Assembly (NCBI GenBank): GCA_963829355.1
Contig: CAWHHZ010000011.1
Coordinates: 77,038 to 141,037 of the forward strand
Source of the DNA: CAWHHZ01 sp963829355
GTDB taxonomy: Bacteria; Acidobacteriota; Thermoanaerobaculia; Gp7-AA8; JAHWKK01
DNA: 64,000 bases
Reading direction: 5' to 3'
Of the stretch, positions 50,564-60,909 are shown one piece after another. The notes below the pieces were generated by a model, which was not told the DNA's origin, ran no database searches, and saw only the letters and a program-made list of their open reading frames with translations. Every line of letters starts with the position of its first letter. Position 1 is the stretch's first letter. The position numbers were made by a program, and so were the translations under genes.

Positions 50564-50950
50564 ATGTACAAGCTTCTGACACTACTTTTCACTGCTGTCG
50601 CAGCGGTCGCGTTGACGGGCTGCGGTTCGATCTTCAACGACGACACTGTTCTCGAGAATCCGGAAGAATGCTGGGTTGAGATTCACGAAGACGCGAATTT
50701 CCTTCGGGACACGCCGTGGACCAGGCTGCAGGGTCCGACGGAGATCGACCACCTCACCGATGTGGCCGGCTATGACTGGAATGACAAGATCTCGAGTCTG
50801 CGGGTCGGCCCGGACGCGATTGTTCAGCTCTATGAGCATGCTGACTTCCGTGGAGATGTCCGCGAGTATCGTTACGGGCGTTACGTGGACGACCTTCAGG
50901 ACGACGATATGAACGACAAGGCCAGTGCCATCAAGATTCGATGCCGGTGA
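50564..50950 (+). CDS. beta/gamma-crystallin-domain lipoprotein
   Basis: 128 residues. A lipoprotein signal (MYKLLTLLFTAVAAVALTGC) precedes two Greek-key motifs: CWVEIHEDANFLRDTPW with NDKISSLRVG, then VQLYEHADFRGDVREYRYG with MNDKASAIKI. The ND-x-x-S segments are the calcium-binding signature of the family. AGGAGGAGG precedes the ATG. It is probably an envelope calcium-binding or stress protein. Confidence 0.85.
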   Translation: MYKLLTLLFTAVAAVALTGCGSIFNDDTVLENPEECWVEIHEDANFLRDTPWTRLQGPTEIDHLTDVAGYDWNDKISSLRVGPDAIVQLYEHADFRGDVREYRYGRYVDDLQDDDMNDKASAIKIRCR

Positions 50951-51164
50951 GGGCGGGCAGCGAGCCGAAGGATCACTCGTCGTCACCGAGGAACCAGCGC
51001 GACTCCTCCTCGTTCCTTGAGCTCAAACCGTAAGCACCGCCAGCGCAGGGCACGCTGGATTTTTTTCGCAGCCTCTCAGGATGACAAACTCCCGCCGGGA
51101 CGGGCAGTGAGCCCCGCTCTTGACGAAGTCGGTCGTAATCGGGAAGCTGCTCGTCGTGAAACCG

Positions 51165-53864
51165 ATGCTTCCCATTATTCTGTTCGTTGCCTCGTTACCG
51201 ATCGCGGCGCAGGGATCGCGGCCTGCCGCTCCCACGATCTATGAGCCCGCGAGGGACAGTGTCGTCAGCGGCGAAGACGTGCACATGGTCGCAGGTGATT
51301 TCAGCGATCCGGATGGGGATGGGCATGCCTGCACCGACTGGATGATCGTCGACCGCTGGACTGGCGCCACCGCCTGGTCTGCGCCGTGTGTCGGTGGGTT
51401 CCTTGCCAACCACATTCATCTCGGCGATGGCACTTTCGCTCCGGAGCTTCTTCAGGAGAAGCGGCTCAAACCTTACTACCCGTACACGCTGCGCGTCAGG
51501 TTTCGTGACGACAGTGGCGATCCGGCGACCGAATGGAGCGAGTGGAGTGCCCAGCCGTTCCGCACGACCGCCATGCAGCAACTCGAGCCGATGGTGCTGG
51601 TCGATGTCGTGAGCTCTCCCGCGCCGGAATGGTCCGACTCGTCTGGGGCTGGCGTCGTCCTTCCGGGGCCCGGCCAGTCATCCGTCAAGCTGGAGAACTC
51701 TGCCGGTGAGCCGCTGCTCGAGATCCTCGCGCTCGACGGGATGCAGAATCAACTGATCGATGCGGAGCCGGCGAGCGCACATCTCCCGTTGAGAATCACG
51801 ATCGCAAACGGCGCCTCCGGGAGTGCTCTTACACTTCCCGCCTCCCGCCTCACCATGATCGACGATGATCATGAGGAGATCGTCGTTCATCTTCCGGAGC
51901 TGTCTCTCGAACCTGCAGAGGAGGTGATCCTGTGGATCTCGGAGAATGGCTCGTCTCACTACGGTGAGGAGTCCCAGACAGGTCCCGATTTCAGCCGCAT
52001 CGCTCAGGCGAACCCCGTTCCGTGGGTCGTGAGGGAGTCGGGATACGAGGTCGAACTTGTGGCGGGTGGATTCCAGTTACCGGTCGCTGTGGAGCCGGTG
52101 CCGGAACCGGGTCCTGATCCTGACTCGCCGATCCTCTATGTCGCGGAGCTCTATGGCAATGTCAGGGTCATCACGCGCGATGGAACAGTCTCCACGTATG
52201 CCGAAAATCTCCTGAACTTCGATCCCCTGGGCGACTTCCCGGGCTCCGGGGAGCGCGGTCTCGCCGATCTCGCCTTCGACCCGGAATCGGGCGATCTGTT
52301 CGTGACGCTTCCGTATCATCCGGAGGGATCCGGCGGGGGAGCTTTCGCTCCTCGTGTGCTCCGGCTCGTCAGCTCCCAGGACGGGCATGAGGCCGTGGCT
52401 CAGGAAGTCGTGCTCGATCTTCCCGGCGAATGGATCGGACCGTCGCACCAGATTTCGAACATCTCGCTCGGACCGGATCAACGGCTCTATGTTCACATTG
52501 CTGACGGAAACTGTATTGAATGCGCGCGGAACCTCGATTCAGCGAGAGGAAAGATCATCCGACTCGAGATGTCGGGAGAACCGGCCGCAGACAACCCCTG
52601 GTACGACGCGTCGGACGGAATCACCGCGAGGGACTACGTCTTTGCGGCAGGTTTCCGCAATCCGTTCGGTGGAGCGTGGCGATCTCTCGACGGCAAGCTG
52701 TACGAGGTGGAGAACGGACCGTCGGTCGATCGTTTCGCACGCGTGGATGCCGGGGCCGACTACGGCTGGGGGGGGACCGATGAAGACATGAGGATCAGAG
52801 CGATCTACAACTGGAGCTTTTCGACGGCAGCCGCCCCCGTCAACCTCGCCTTCATCCAGCCCGAGACATTCGGAGGAAGCGGATTCCCGTGGTGGAAACA
52901 GGACAACGCTTACGTCACCGAATCCGGCCCGACGTGGGCGACGGGTCAGCCGGGAGCCGGAAAGAGGATCGGCGAGATCGTCGTCACGGCGGCGGGGGAT
53001 CTCGGTGCGGATCGCCGCACATTCGTCGAATACAACGGCACAGGCAAATCGACCGTCGCCGCTCTGGCGGCGGGGCCCGACGGGCTCTACTTCAGCGATC
53101 TCTACAGTGACGCGAACTTCGACTCGCCGATCGCCCCCGGAGCGAGGATCTTCCGGGTCAGCTACACCGGTTCGGCGCGTTTCAACGCAGAGGTGCAGTC
53201 GAGCGCAGAAGACTGTGGATCGGTGCAGTTTTCCGATGCTTCGGATCTTCCGATCACCTACTGGCACTGGCGTTTCGGAGACGGGACGACGAGCGACACC
53301 CAAAACCCTCTCCATCAGTTTGCCGACTGCGGTGTGCAGACGGTCGATCTGATCGTCGAAGGGATGGATGGCGAGCGGGTCAGTAGCGTCGTGGTCGATA
53401 CGAGCTCGTACACGGGAGCAGGATTGGCGGCCGAGTACTTCGAAGGGGAGAGCTTCGACGGCCGAGTACTTCGTCGAGTTGAACCGGAGATCGCGTTCCA
53501 CTGGAGCGACTCACCAGTGCCGGACGATGAAGGCGGATTCTCGGCACGATGGAGGGGATGGATCAGGCCCCGCTTCTCGCAGGTCTATCAGATACGACTG
53601 GGAGGTGACACGCCCGCCAGGCTCTGGATCGGTGACAGCCTCGTCATCGACGACTGGGATGGGAACCAGGGATCCCGAGCCGGCCGTTTCGAGATGGAGG
53701 CTGGTACGCGTCTCCCGATCCGCATCGAAGCGAGATCGGCCGGGGAAGGCAGTCTCGATCTGACCTGGAGCAGCAAGACTCTCCTCGAGGAGCCGATCCC
53801 CACCGAAAGCCTCTACCCGCATCCGCTCACCCGGCACCGGTCTATTGCGAGGCGGGGGCAGTAG
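51165..53864 (+). CDS. PQQ-type sugar dehydrogenase beta-propeller with PKD and PA14 domains
   Basis: About 899 residues with a signal peptide (MLPIILFVASLPIAAQG). An N-terminal beta region (about 20-285) leads to a soluble glucose/sorbosone dehydrogenase-like propeller: GERGLADLAFDPESGDLFV, WIGPSHQISNISLGPD, AAGFRNPFGGAWR, YEVENGPSVDRFARVDAG. A PKD domain (YWHWRFGDGTTSDTQNPLHQF) and a PA14 domain (GLAAEYFEGESFDG; ARLWIGDSLVIDDWDG) follow. It is probably secreted and carbohydrate-linked. The start is ambiguous between TTG 51120, GTG 51159 and ATG 51165. No ribosome site is clear. Confidence 0.85.
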   Translation: MLPIILFVASLPIAAQGSRPAAPTIYEPARDSVVSGEDVHMVAGDFSDPDGDGHACTDWMIVDRWTGATAWSAPCVGGFLANHIHLGDGTFAPELLQEKRLKPYYPYTLRVRFRDDSGDPATEWSEWSAQPFRTTAMQQLEPMVLVDVVSSPAPEWSDSSGAGVVLPGPGQSSVKLENSAGEPLLEILALDGMQNQLIDAEPASAHLPLRITIANGASGSALTLPASRLTMIDDDHEEIVVHLPELSLEPAEEVILWISENGSSHYGEESQTGPDFSRIAQANPVPWVVRESGYEVELVAGGFQLPVAVEPVPEPGPDPDSPILYVAELYGNVRVITRDGTVSTYAENLLNFDPLGDFPGSGERGLADLAFDPESGDLFVTLPYHPEGSGGGAFAPRVLRLVSSQDGHEAVAQEVVLDLPGEWIGPSHQISNISLGPDQRLYVHIADGNCIECARNLDSARGKIIRLEMSGEPAADNPWYDASDGITARDYVFAAGFRNPFGGAWRSLDGKLYEVENGPSVDRFARVDAGADYGWGGTDEDMRIRAIYNWSFSTAAAPVNLAFIQPETFGGSGFPWWKQDNAYVTESGPTWATGQPGAGKRIGEIVVTAAGDLGADRRTFVEYNGTGKSTVAALAAGPDGLYFSDLYSDANFDSPIAPGARIFRVSYTGSARFNAEVQSSAEDCGSVQFSDASDLPITYWHWRFGDGTTSDTQNPLHQFADCGVQTVDLIVEGMDGERVSSVVVDTSSYTGAGLAAEYFEGESFDGRVLRRVEPEIAFHWSDSPVPDDEGGFSARWRGWIRPRFSQVYQIRLGGDTPARLWIGDSLVIDDWDGNQGSRAGRFEMEAGTRLPIRIEARSAGEGSLDLTWSSKTLLEEPIPTESLYPHPLTRHRSIARRGQ

Positions 53865-53907
53865 ATCAGGCGAGCCCCCCGGCAGGCTGGGCCAACCGAA
53901 CACGGAT

Positions 53908-54039
53908 GTCTTCCTGAGCCGCCGGAGCGAAGCGAAGGACGGTCGAAGGATCGCGTGGGAGCCTATCCTCGCCCGAAGTTCCCGGGCAATTCTGGTCGAG
54001 TCATGTCATACGCGATCCTTCGCTTCGCTCAGGATGACA
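53908..54039. repeat. MITE-like dispersed element, CATCCTGAG termini (copy 3)
   Basis: About 130 bp matching the copy at 15413 in the same order: CCTGAGCCGCCGGAGCG, GGATCGCGTGGGAGCC, CTCGCCCGAAGTTC, then CATACGCGATCCTTCG and GCTCAGGATGAC. It directly precedes the M28 peptidase gene. Confidence 0.8.
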
Positions 54040-54062
54040 GCTTGGGATTAGAATGACCCGCC

Positions 54063-55467
54063 ATGAGAAGAACACTTCATCTGAGCCTCATATCGCTTAC
54101 GATTCTCACCATGAGTCTGAATGCCGAGGAGCTATCAACTGAAGCCGGCGCCCGGAAACTGATCGACTTCGAGTTGCAGCACTCGAAGGCGTGGGACCAC
54201 GTGGCGCATCTTGCCGATCAGATCGGTGCGCGTCCGAGCGGGTCGGAAAATGCAGCGGAGGCCGTGCGGTGGGCGAAGAAGACGTCTCGAATCGTGGGAG
54301 CTCGATGATGTGAGACTCGAGCCGGTCACGGTTCCGCGATGGGTTCGAGGCGAGGAACGAGCGCGACTCGTATCCCATCGTGACCAGCCGGTCATTCTGA
54401 CCACGCTTGGCGGCAGTGTCGCGACGCCCGTCGAGGGGATCGAGGCCGAGGTGGTCGAAGTGACTTCGCTCGATGAAGTCGACGAGATCGGAGAAGCCGT
54501 TCGGGGAAAGATCGTCCTCTACAACGTTCCGATGGACATGGAGCTCGTCGAGAGCGGCCGGTCGTTCGAGGCTTACGGCAAGGCCGTCACCGCACGCGGG
54601 GCCGGGGCGGACCGCGCCTCGAAGTATGGCGCCGTCGCCTCGCTCGTTCGTTCCGTAGGCTCCGACTCGCTGCGCACGCCGCACACGGGCGCGCTCCGGT
54701 ACAAGGATGAGGTACCGCGAATCCCCGCTGCTGCCGTAACGACCGAGGACGCCGACCTGATCCATCGTCTTCTGGAGCGTGGCCAGACTGTCACCATGCA
54801 TCTGGTTCTGACGCCTCGGGCAATGCCCGATGTCGAATCGTACAACGTGATCGCTGAGTGGAAGGGCCGGGAGAATCCGGACCAGGTCGTCGTCATCGGC
54901 GGTCACATCGATTCATGGGACCTCGGGACAGGCGCGATCGACGACGGAGCCGGAGTCGCCGGCACGATGGAGGCGATGCGGGCGATGGCGGAGCTCGGTA
55001 TTCGACCGCGACGAACGGTTCGCCTCGTGCTGTTCATGAATGAGGAGATGGGATTGAGTGGTGCGAAGAAGTATTTCGCGGACCACGAGGGCCAGATGGA
55101 CAAGCACTTCGCGTCTCTGGAATCGGACTCGGGAGCGACAGAGCCGGTCGGCTTCGGTAGCACATTGAGCGCGGAGCGGATCGATGAGCTGAGCTCAATC
55201 TTCGAGCCACTCTCGGAACTGGGCGCGGCGCGGTTCGAGGCAGGGGAGAAGTATGTCGGGGCGGATACGAGTCCGATGTCAGGCGCCGGAGTTCCCGGAT
55301 TCGGGCTGATCCCGAACCCGCGGTACTACTTCGACTATCACCACACCCCCGCCGACACGCTTGACAAGATCGATCCGGACGAGCTTCGCCAGAATGCTGC
55401 CGCCGTCGCGGCGATGACGTGGATTCTCGCGGATACCGAGGTCGAATCTCTGGCTGGAGATCGGTGA
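54063..55467 (+). CDS. M28-family metallopeptidase, frame-broken near 54286
   Basis: About 467 residues if joined. The first frame gives a signal peptide and HVAHLADQIGARPSGSENAAEAVRW. The second frame continues with LESWELDDVRLEPV, a PA-type insert (about 100-240) and the M28 core: GGHIDSWDLGTGAIDDGAG (zinc ligands), FMNEEMGLSGAKKY, LESDSGATEP and YHHTPADTLDKID. It is probably an exported aminopeptidase. One extra base near 54286 breaks the frame. Confidence 0.85.
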
Positions 55468-55482
55468 GAATGTCGCGAGCAG

Positions 55483-55774
55483 TGTCATCCTGAGCCGCCG
55501 GAGCGCAGCGGAGGACGGCCGAAGGATCCCGTGAGCTGTGGTTCGGAGTGCGGCTGCTCGCCAGGAGGACCGAGCCCCGCTTTGGATCCGGATGGCAGTC
55601 CCATCGAGGCCCAATCGGGACGAAGTCAGAAAAGTTCCATTGCAGCTTGCAAGCCGCCGCAGCCGAAGGCGGCGTGATGTCAAAGCTGAGCTCGTCCTTC
55701 GGCCGAGCTCCAGCGCTGGAAGACGAGACAGTCAGCGAAGTACCCGATCTTTCGCAATTGCGCTCAGGATGACA
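55483..55774. repeat. intergenic region bounded by CATCCTGAG inverted termini
   Basis: It starts TGTCATCCTGAGCCGCCGG and ends CGCTCAGGATGACAGG, like the shorter elements elsewhere, but the 290-bp centre differs and encodes no recognisable protein. It may be an expanded copy or two nested ones. Confidence 0.65.
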
Positions 55775-55789
55775 GGCGCGATGGCACTG

Positions 55790-56940
55790 TCATCCGTTCA
55801 CCAGTCCGCCGATTGCCGTACGCGCTTCTTCCGTCGTCCGGATCTCGCCAGTGATCTGCTTTTCCCACAGCAGACGCTTGAGCCTGCCGATATCAGCGCC
55901 CTCGGCACCGGTGATCGTTCCGATCTCGTTTCCATCGAGAAGGGTAGGAACGTCGAACGGTGAAGGTTCGCGTCGGAGAATTGCCCTCGAGCCGCGCTCC
56001 GTCGGCCGTTCGTGATGCCGCCGTCGAGAACGGCCGCCGCACGTTCCGTAGATCTTCGGCCTTCCTCGGCGGCCCCGAGCAGTAGCGGGCGGTCGTCGCT
56101 CGAGACCGCATCGAGGATGCGCAGAGTCGATTCGATCTCCCGCACTTCTTCGCGTCGCCACTTCCATGTCTCCAGAAACCAGTCCCTCTTGCTGGTGCGG
56201 CCGGCCAGAAGAAGCACGATCACCGGGATCGCCGCAGGCGACGGTTTCCCGATCGAGCTCAGTCGTTCCCATCCGTCGATGTCGTCTTCAGTCAGCGCGA
56301 AGCCCAGGGTCACTTGATCGAGCTCAATTGTTCTCATGTCGTCCGCGGCGCGACGCGGATGAGCAGATTCGAGGATGAGGCGCAGCTCCCATGTGATGCG
56401 CTCGGCGGGGATCTTCGACAACAGGGCGCGGTGACGGCGGCAGGCGTCAACCGTCTCACGATCGACATCGAATCCGAACGCCCCGCTCATTCTCGGAGCG
56501 CGCACGATCCGCAGCGCGTCGTCCGTCAGGTTGCTCTCACGGACCATGCGGACGGTGCCATCCGAGAGATCACGCCGCCCGTCAAAGGGGTCGATGAGCG
56601 TTCCGTCGAGCCGCAGGGCCATTGCATTGATCGTGAAGTCGCGCCTTCCGAGATCATCCTCGATCGAGCTTCCCTGGATCGGGGAGAAGTCGTAGATCCG
56701 TCCGCGCGCCACGACGCGCTCGGTCCGGAAGCGTGTGCCGAGAGTGATGTGGTGTCCACGAGTCGCACGTGCGAATCTCTGCGCTGCTGCCGGAGCATCG
56801 AGTACCGCGACATCGAGATCCGCCGGGCGCAGTCCGAGTAGCGCGTCCCTCACCGGACCGCCAGTGATGACGCAGTCGTCCGGCACGGCATCGAAGTGAG
56901 GAAAGTGCGTGCGCAGGAAGTCGATCAGCTCAACGGACAC
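55790..56940 (-). CDS. CCA tRNA nucleotidyltransferase/poly(A) polymerase-family protein, frame-broken near 55975
   Basis: About 383 residues if joined. The class II head has GGPVRDALLGLRPADLDVAV (metal carboxylates) and RRDFTINAMALRLDG; the RNA-binding part has DDALRIVRAPRMSGAFGF. The main frame runs to 55798 with an unlikely basic tail. The proper C-terminus, FDVPTLLDGNEIGTITG with GRLKRLLWEKQITGE, is in another frame ending at 55790. CCA addition versus poly(A) activity cannot be decided. Confidence 0.84.
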
Positions 56941-56997
56941 CCATGAAGCTTACCGGATCTGAGCCGGAGAACACGTCGCTTCGCGCGTCTCTTCAGC

Positions 56998-58064
56998 CTA
57001 ATTCCGGGCGAGTTTTCCCAGGACGTCTCTCCAGATCTCCACGAGGGTTTCGGCGGCGGCAGACCAGCGGTAGCGCCGCGAGATCTCCGGGCCGACCGTC
57101 GCGGATCTTCGACGCAGCTGCTCATCGTCGAGAGCTGCCCTCATCGCGGCAGCAATCGAGTCGAGCGCGAGCGGATCGGCGATCGGGATTGCCGCGTCGC
57201 CCGCGACTTCGAGCAGGGGTGGAATGGCCGAAACGATGACCGGCGTGCCGTGCGACATCGCCTCGGCGACCGGGAGGCCGAATCCTTCCATGAGAGACGG
57301 TTGCACGAGAGCGGTCGCGTGACGATAGAGCCGGACGAGCTCATCCTGGCCGACGTAGCCGCGGACATCGACGCCGGGAGTTTCCCGGAACCTATCAAAA
57401 TCAGATCCGACGAGCACCAGAGCGATCCCTGCGTCACCGCCGTCGACCATCTGAAACGCTTTGACGAGCCTGTCGACGTTCTTGTGCGGTTTGTCGTTTC
57501 CCGCGAACAGCAGATACCGCCCTCGCTCCTCGCCAGGGACAGGTGGGGCGGCTGGCTCCGGAACTCCGTTCGGGATGACGATGATGCGCTCGGGGGACAG
57601 GCCTGGAAATCGCTAGGCGATCTCCTGTTTGACGGCGTCGGAGACCGTAACGATCCGCGCGCTTTTCTTCACTGCTCGCCCGAGCATCCACTTCGCGTAC
57701 AGCCGTCCGCCGAAGGGCAGATCCTGCCGTGGGACGCGCAGGTGGATAAGATCGTGGATCGTCGTGACGAGAGGGAAGGAGGTGAACGGGCGTCACGTAA
57801 TGCGGCAACGTGCAGCAGGGCGGCACCGATGGTTCGTGCCACCCTTCCGATCCGGAAAAGCTCGCGAACCGAGTACGGCGCAGAATACTCTTCGACGAAC
57901 GTGAATCTTGGCGATGCGCTCACCGCAGTCCCGGATCGCGAGAGGGGCGAGGATCAGAATCTCGAGATCGTCATCTTCACGTGCTGCCAGTCCTCCAGGG
58001 TTCCGCGGATCGTCGTGCCGATGCCGAAGTCAGCGAACTTTCTGCAGTCGATCGCGATCTTCAC
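56998..58064 (-). pseudogene. GT4-family glycosyltransferase, multiple frame breaks and an in-frame TAG
   Basis: Pieces in order: KIAIDCRKFADFGIGTTIRG (GTG start at 58064), LAAREDDDLEILILAPLAI, SPRFTFVEEYSAPYSVRELF, LPHYVTPVH, LVTTIHDLIHLRVPRQD, ARIVTVSDAVKQEIA, a TAG at 57613-57615, RFPGLSPERIIVIPNGV, LLFAGNDKPHKNVDRLVKAF and the GT4 signature PSLMEGFGLPVAEAMSHGTPV. At least four indels are needed. The pieces are each well conserved. The start overlaps the previous gene's stop (GTGA). It is third in the operon. Confidence 0.7.
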
Positions 58065-59135
58065 CGTCTCGCCTCCGCGGCGTGGCGGAAGATCTCTGAC
58101 ACACGAGCCGCCGCTCGCGACCAGGAGAACTTCTTCGACCTCTCGATACCGCGCAGGGAGAGCTCTGCCCTCTGCTCGCTCGAGCTGAGCAGGGAGCGGA
58201 TCGCACGCGCGAGATCGTCCGGACTCGAGGGCGGAACGAGCATGGCTGCGTCTCCGGCTGCCTCCGGAATCGCGCCACCGTTGGTCGTGATCACAGGTGC
58301 TCCACATGCCATCGCCTCGAGAACGGGCAAACCGAATCCTTCGAAGTGGGAGGGATAGACGACGATGGTGGCCTCCCGATAGAGCTGTCGAAGTCTCTCG
58401 CGGCTGACGTAGCCGCTCACAATGGATCTCGCCGCTGTTGATCCGAGGCGCGAGACGGCGACGGAGCGAGGCGTTCTTCCATCCGCTCGATCCGGCAAGG
58501 ACGAGCCTTGGTCGCTGCGGGAGCGACTCCCATGCATCGAGCAAATCGACGATTCCCTTTCGCGGCTCGATCGATCCTGCATAGAGGATCACCGGCTCCC
58601 CGTCGCGACGGTTCCTCTGCCGGAGAAAAGTAGTCGCTCACCCCATTCGGGACGACTTCGATCTTCGACGGGATCGACGCGCGAATCCACGAATCGCCTC
58701 GTCGGCCGTGAACCGGGAGACGGAGATGATGCGTACGGCCATGTCGAGACTCTGATTGATCAGCGGATTGAATGAGGCGATCGTCCTGAATCGGTGGAGG
58801 TGCGGCATCGTGATCGAGGTCAGATCGTGCAGCGAGATCACTGCCGGTTTCTTCAGCCGGAGCGGCAAGGTTCCGTGCGGCCCCCAGACCAGGTCAGCCT
58901 TCTCCTCGTCCGCCATCCGCGGAAGTGTTCTCTGCTGCCACAGAAAGCCGAGCGTCGATCTGTCGATCCGCACGTCCAGGCGCTCGATTCCTTCCCGATT
59001 CTCGATTGGCGCGTGAGCACCGATCAGCGGCCGGAAATCATTGTCGAGGCGGGCTGCGATCTCGGCGGTATGCACGCCGATCCCGGTTCTCTCTCCGACG
59101 AGGGGCCGCCCGTCGATGACGAGGCGAAAGCTCAT
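58061..59135 (-). pseudogene. GT4-family glycosyltransferase, three frame breaks
   Basis: Pieces: FRLVIDGRPLVGERTGIGVH (start 59135), VISLHDLTSITMPHLHRFRT, SIPSKIEVVPNGVSDYF, ILYAGSIEPRKGIVDLLDAW, SGYVSRERLRQLYREA and VYPSHFEGFGLPVLEAMACG. These form one complete GT4 enzyme over three or more frames. ATGA overlap with the upstream gene and GTGA with the downstream one show a tight operon. The sugar donor is unknown. Confidence 0.72.
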
Positions 59136-60432
59136 GAGTCGCTCCCGGCGACGCGGCGAAAGACCGCCACGGTCTCCCGGGCCGCCCGGCTCCAGTCGAA
59201 CCGCGTGACCTGACGTCGTCCGAGCTCGATCAGCCGGCGGCGGAGCTCATCATCGGAGGATAGTCTCTCGATGGCGGCCGCGAGACCCGCCGCGTCACCG
59301 GGCTCGAAATAAAGCGCCGCATCCCCACCGACCTCCGGGAGAGAAGAGATGTTCGTCGTGACTACGGGGACGCCGTGAGACATCGCCTCGAGAACGGGGA
59401 AACCGAACCCCTCGTAGTGAGAAGGGAGAACGAACATCCCGGCGCGACGGTAAATCTCGTCGAGATGATGTCGTGGAACATAGTCGAGGTGATGAATCGA
59501 GGCCGACCAGCGGCTCGCTCCGAGTCGATCCGCCGTCCGCTCAGCTTTCCATCCGACACGCCCCGCAACCACCAGGTCCCCAGCGTACTGGCCGCGATCT
59601 CGAACGATCTCGAACGCGTCGACGAGAAGATCGAGATTTTTCCGCGGCTCGATCGTGGAGACGAAGAGGATATAGCGCTCCGGCAGGTCGAGGGTATCGG
59701 GTGCCGCCGGTGTCACTCGTTCTGCGCGCACTCCGTTCTGGACGGCAAAGACGCGGGACGGATCGATTGCATACTCCTCGATCAGATCTCGGCGCGTTGC
59801 GTGCGACACGCAGATTACGGCGTCCGCGCGCGAGAGCTCCCGTTGCATGTGGCGCTCGAGGTTATGGAGCGTTTCCTCCTGGAGCAGCTCAGGGCGCTTC
59901 CGGTAGGTCAGATCGTGAACGGCGACGACGCGTTTCTCGGCGATTGCGTCCATCGTGGCCGGCAGAAAGTAGTTGCCGCCAAAGAACAGGTCGATCCTCT
60001 CCAGTTTCATCATCACCGGATGAGCCATCGCAGTGAGAGGGTATGACAGGGGGCTGCCCGGGGCATTCCTGAGGTCGAAGATGCGGTAATCGACGCCGGG
60101 AGGGAAGCTCAACGTGCAGGTCGGGCCCGTGTTCCGTGACCCGCGGATCGCCGAACGCGATGACTTCAATCCCGTCCATCCGGGAGATTTCGTGCCAGGA
60201 TCTCGAAGAGATACCAGCCGACGCCGGTGAGAGGCTCGTAGAACGGCCGGATATCGACACCGATCCGCAGAGGTCGCGGTTGCTTCCGCACGTCGGCAAT
60301 CAGAGAGCTCAATCCTCTCTTTGCGGAACGCCACAGAGTGCCCGAGACGACCCGTACCAATGACAGAACCGCAGTCACTCCCGCCAGCCGGCCGCGCCCC
60401 CTCTGGATGGTCCTGATGATCAAGCTACGCAC
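59132..60432 (-). pseudogene. GT4-family glycosyltransferase, N-terminal frame breaks
   Basis: The catalytic C-terminal half is intact in one frame from about 60110: VVAVHDLTYRKRPELLQEE, RYILFVSTIEPRKNLDLLV and PSHYEGFGFPVLEAMSHGVPV. The N-terminus lies in two other frames: IGVDIRPFYEPLTGVGWYLF (from an ATG at 60432), then EVIAFGDPRVTEHGPDLHVE. At least two indels are needed. It is first in the three-gene operon, which probably makes a surface glycan. Confidence 0.75.
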
Positions 60433-60499
60433 GCGACGCGGATGTTACCGGAGATGAAGCAGGAATGCCGCGAAAAGCCCGGGAAGGCCGACGAAGAGC

Positions 60500-60720
60500 T
60501 CCTCGGCAGGCTGAGCGCAGCGAAGGATCGCGGACGGCTGGACTGAATGTGAGTTACGCCGGGAATTCAGGGCGAGGATGACTCGACGCGATCCTTCGAC
60601 CGTCCCCTCCGGCTTCGCGCAGGGCAGGCCTTCGCTGCGCTCCGGCGGCTCGGGATGACAGTTCATTTCACTTCACTGGCGAAGCGAAGCGGGGCCATTC
60701 TCCCGCTCAGGATGACAGCG
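60500..60720. repeat. MITE-like dispersed element (inverted copy) plus GCTCAGGATGAC unit
   Basis: 60500-60662 is a reverse-oriented relative of the copies at 15413 and 53908 (reading backwards: TGTCATCCCGAGCCGCCGG ... CGATCCTTCGCTGCGCTCAG). 60664-60718 repeats the unit at 25060 and 46090 (TTCACTTCACTGGCGAAGCG ... CCCGCTCAGGATGACAG). Confidence 0.75.
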
Positions 60721-60730
60721 GGTCCGGTTC

Positions 60731-60843
60731 AGCATTCAGCATTCATCATCCCTTCGTCGTTCATCGTTCATCGTTCTCGATGATCGTTCATCGTTCATCT
60801 CATCCTTCATCGTTCATCGTTCATCGTTCATCGTTCATCGTTC
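60731..60843. repeat. TTCATCG heptamer tandem array
   Basis: An array built from TTCATCG/TTCATCA units, with two perfect runs (a five-unit run before 60843) interrupted by CTCGATGA and CTCATCC. It lies 70 bp upstream of the yceD start codon. Confidence 0.85.
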
Positions 60844-60909
60844 CAATAACCTCCGCATACCGAAATACTTCGCTCCTCCGAGGCGTTCCCTCGCAAGCTG
60901 AGAGAAGTC

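Noticed and set aside
57613..57615. In-frame TAG as recoded pyrrolysine or suppressor site
   Set aside because: The same gene has several indels, so a local error or decay is simpler; no recoding signal or pyl gene was seen.
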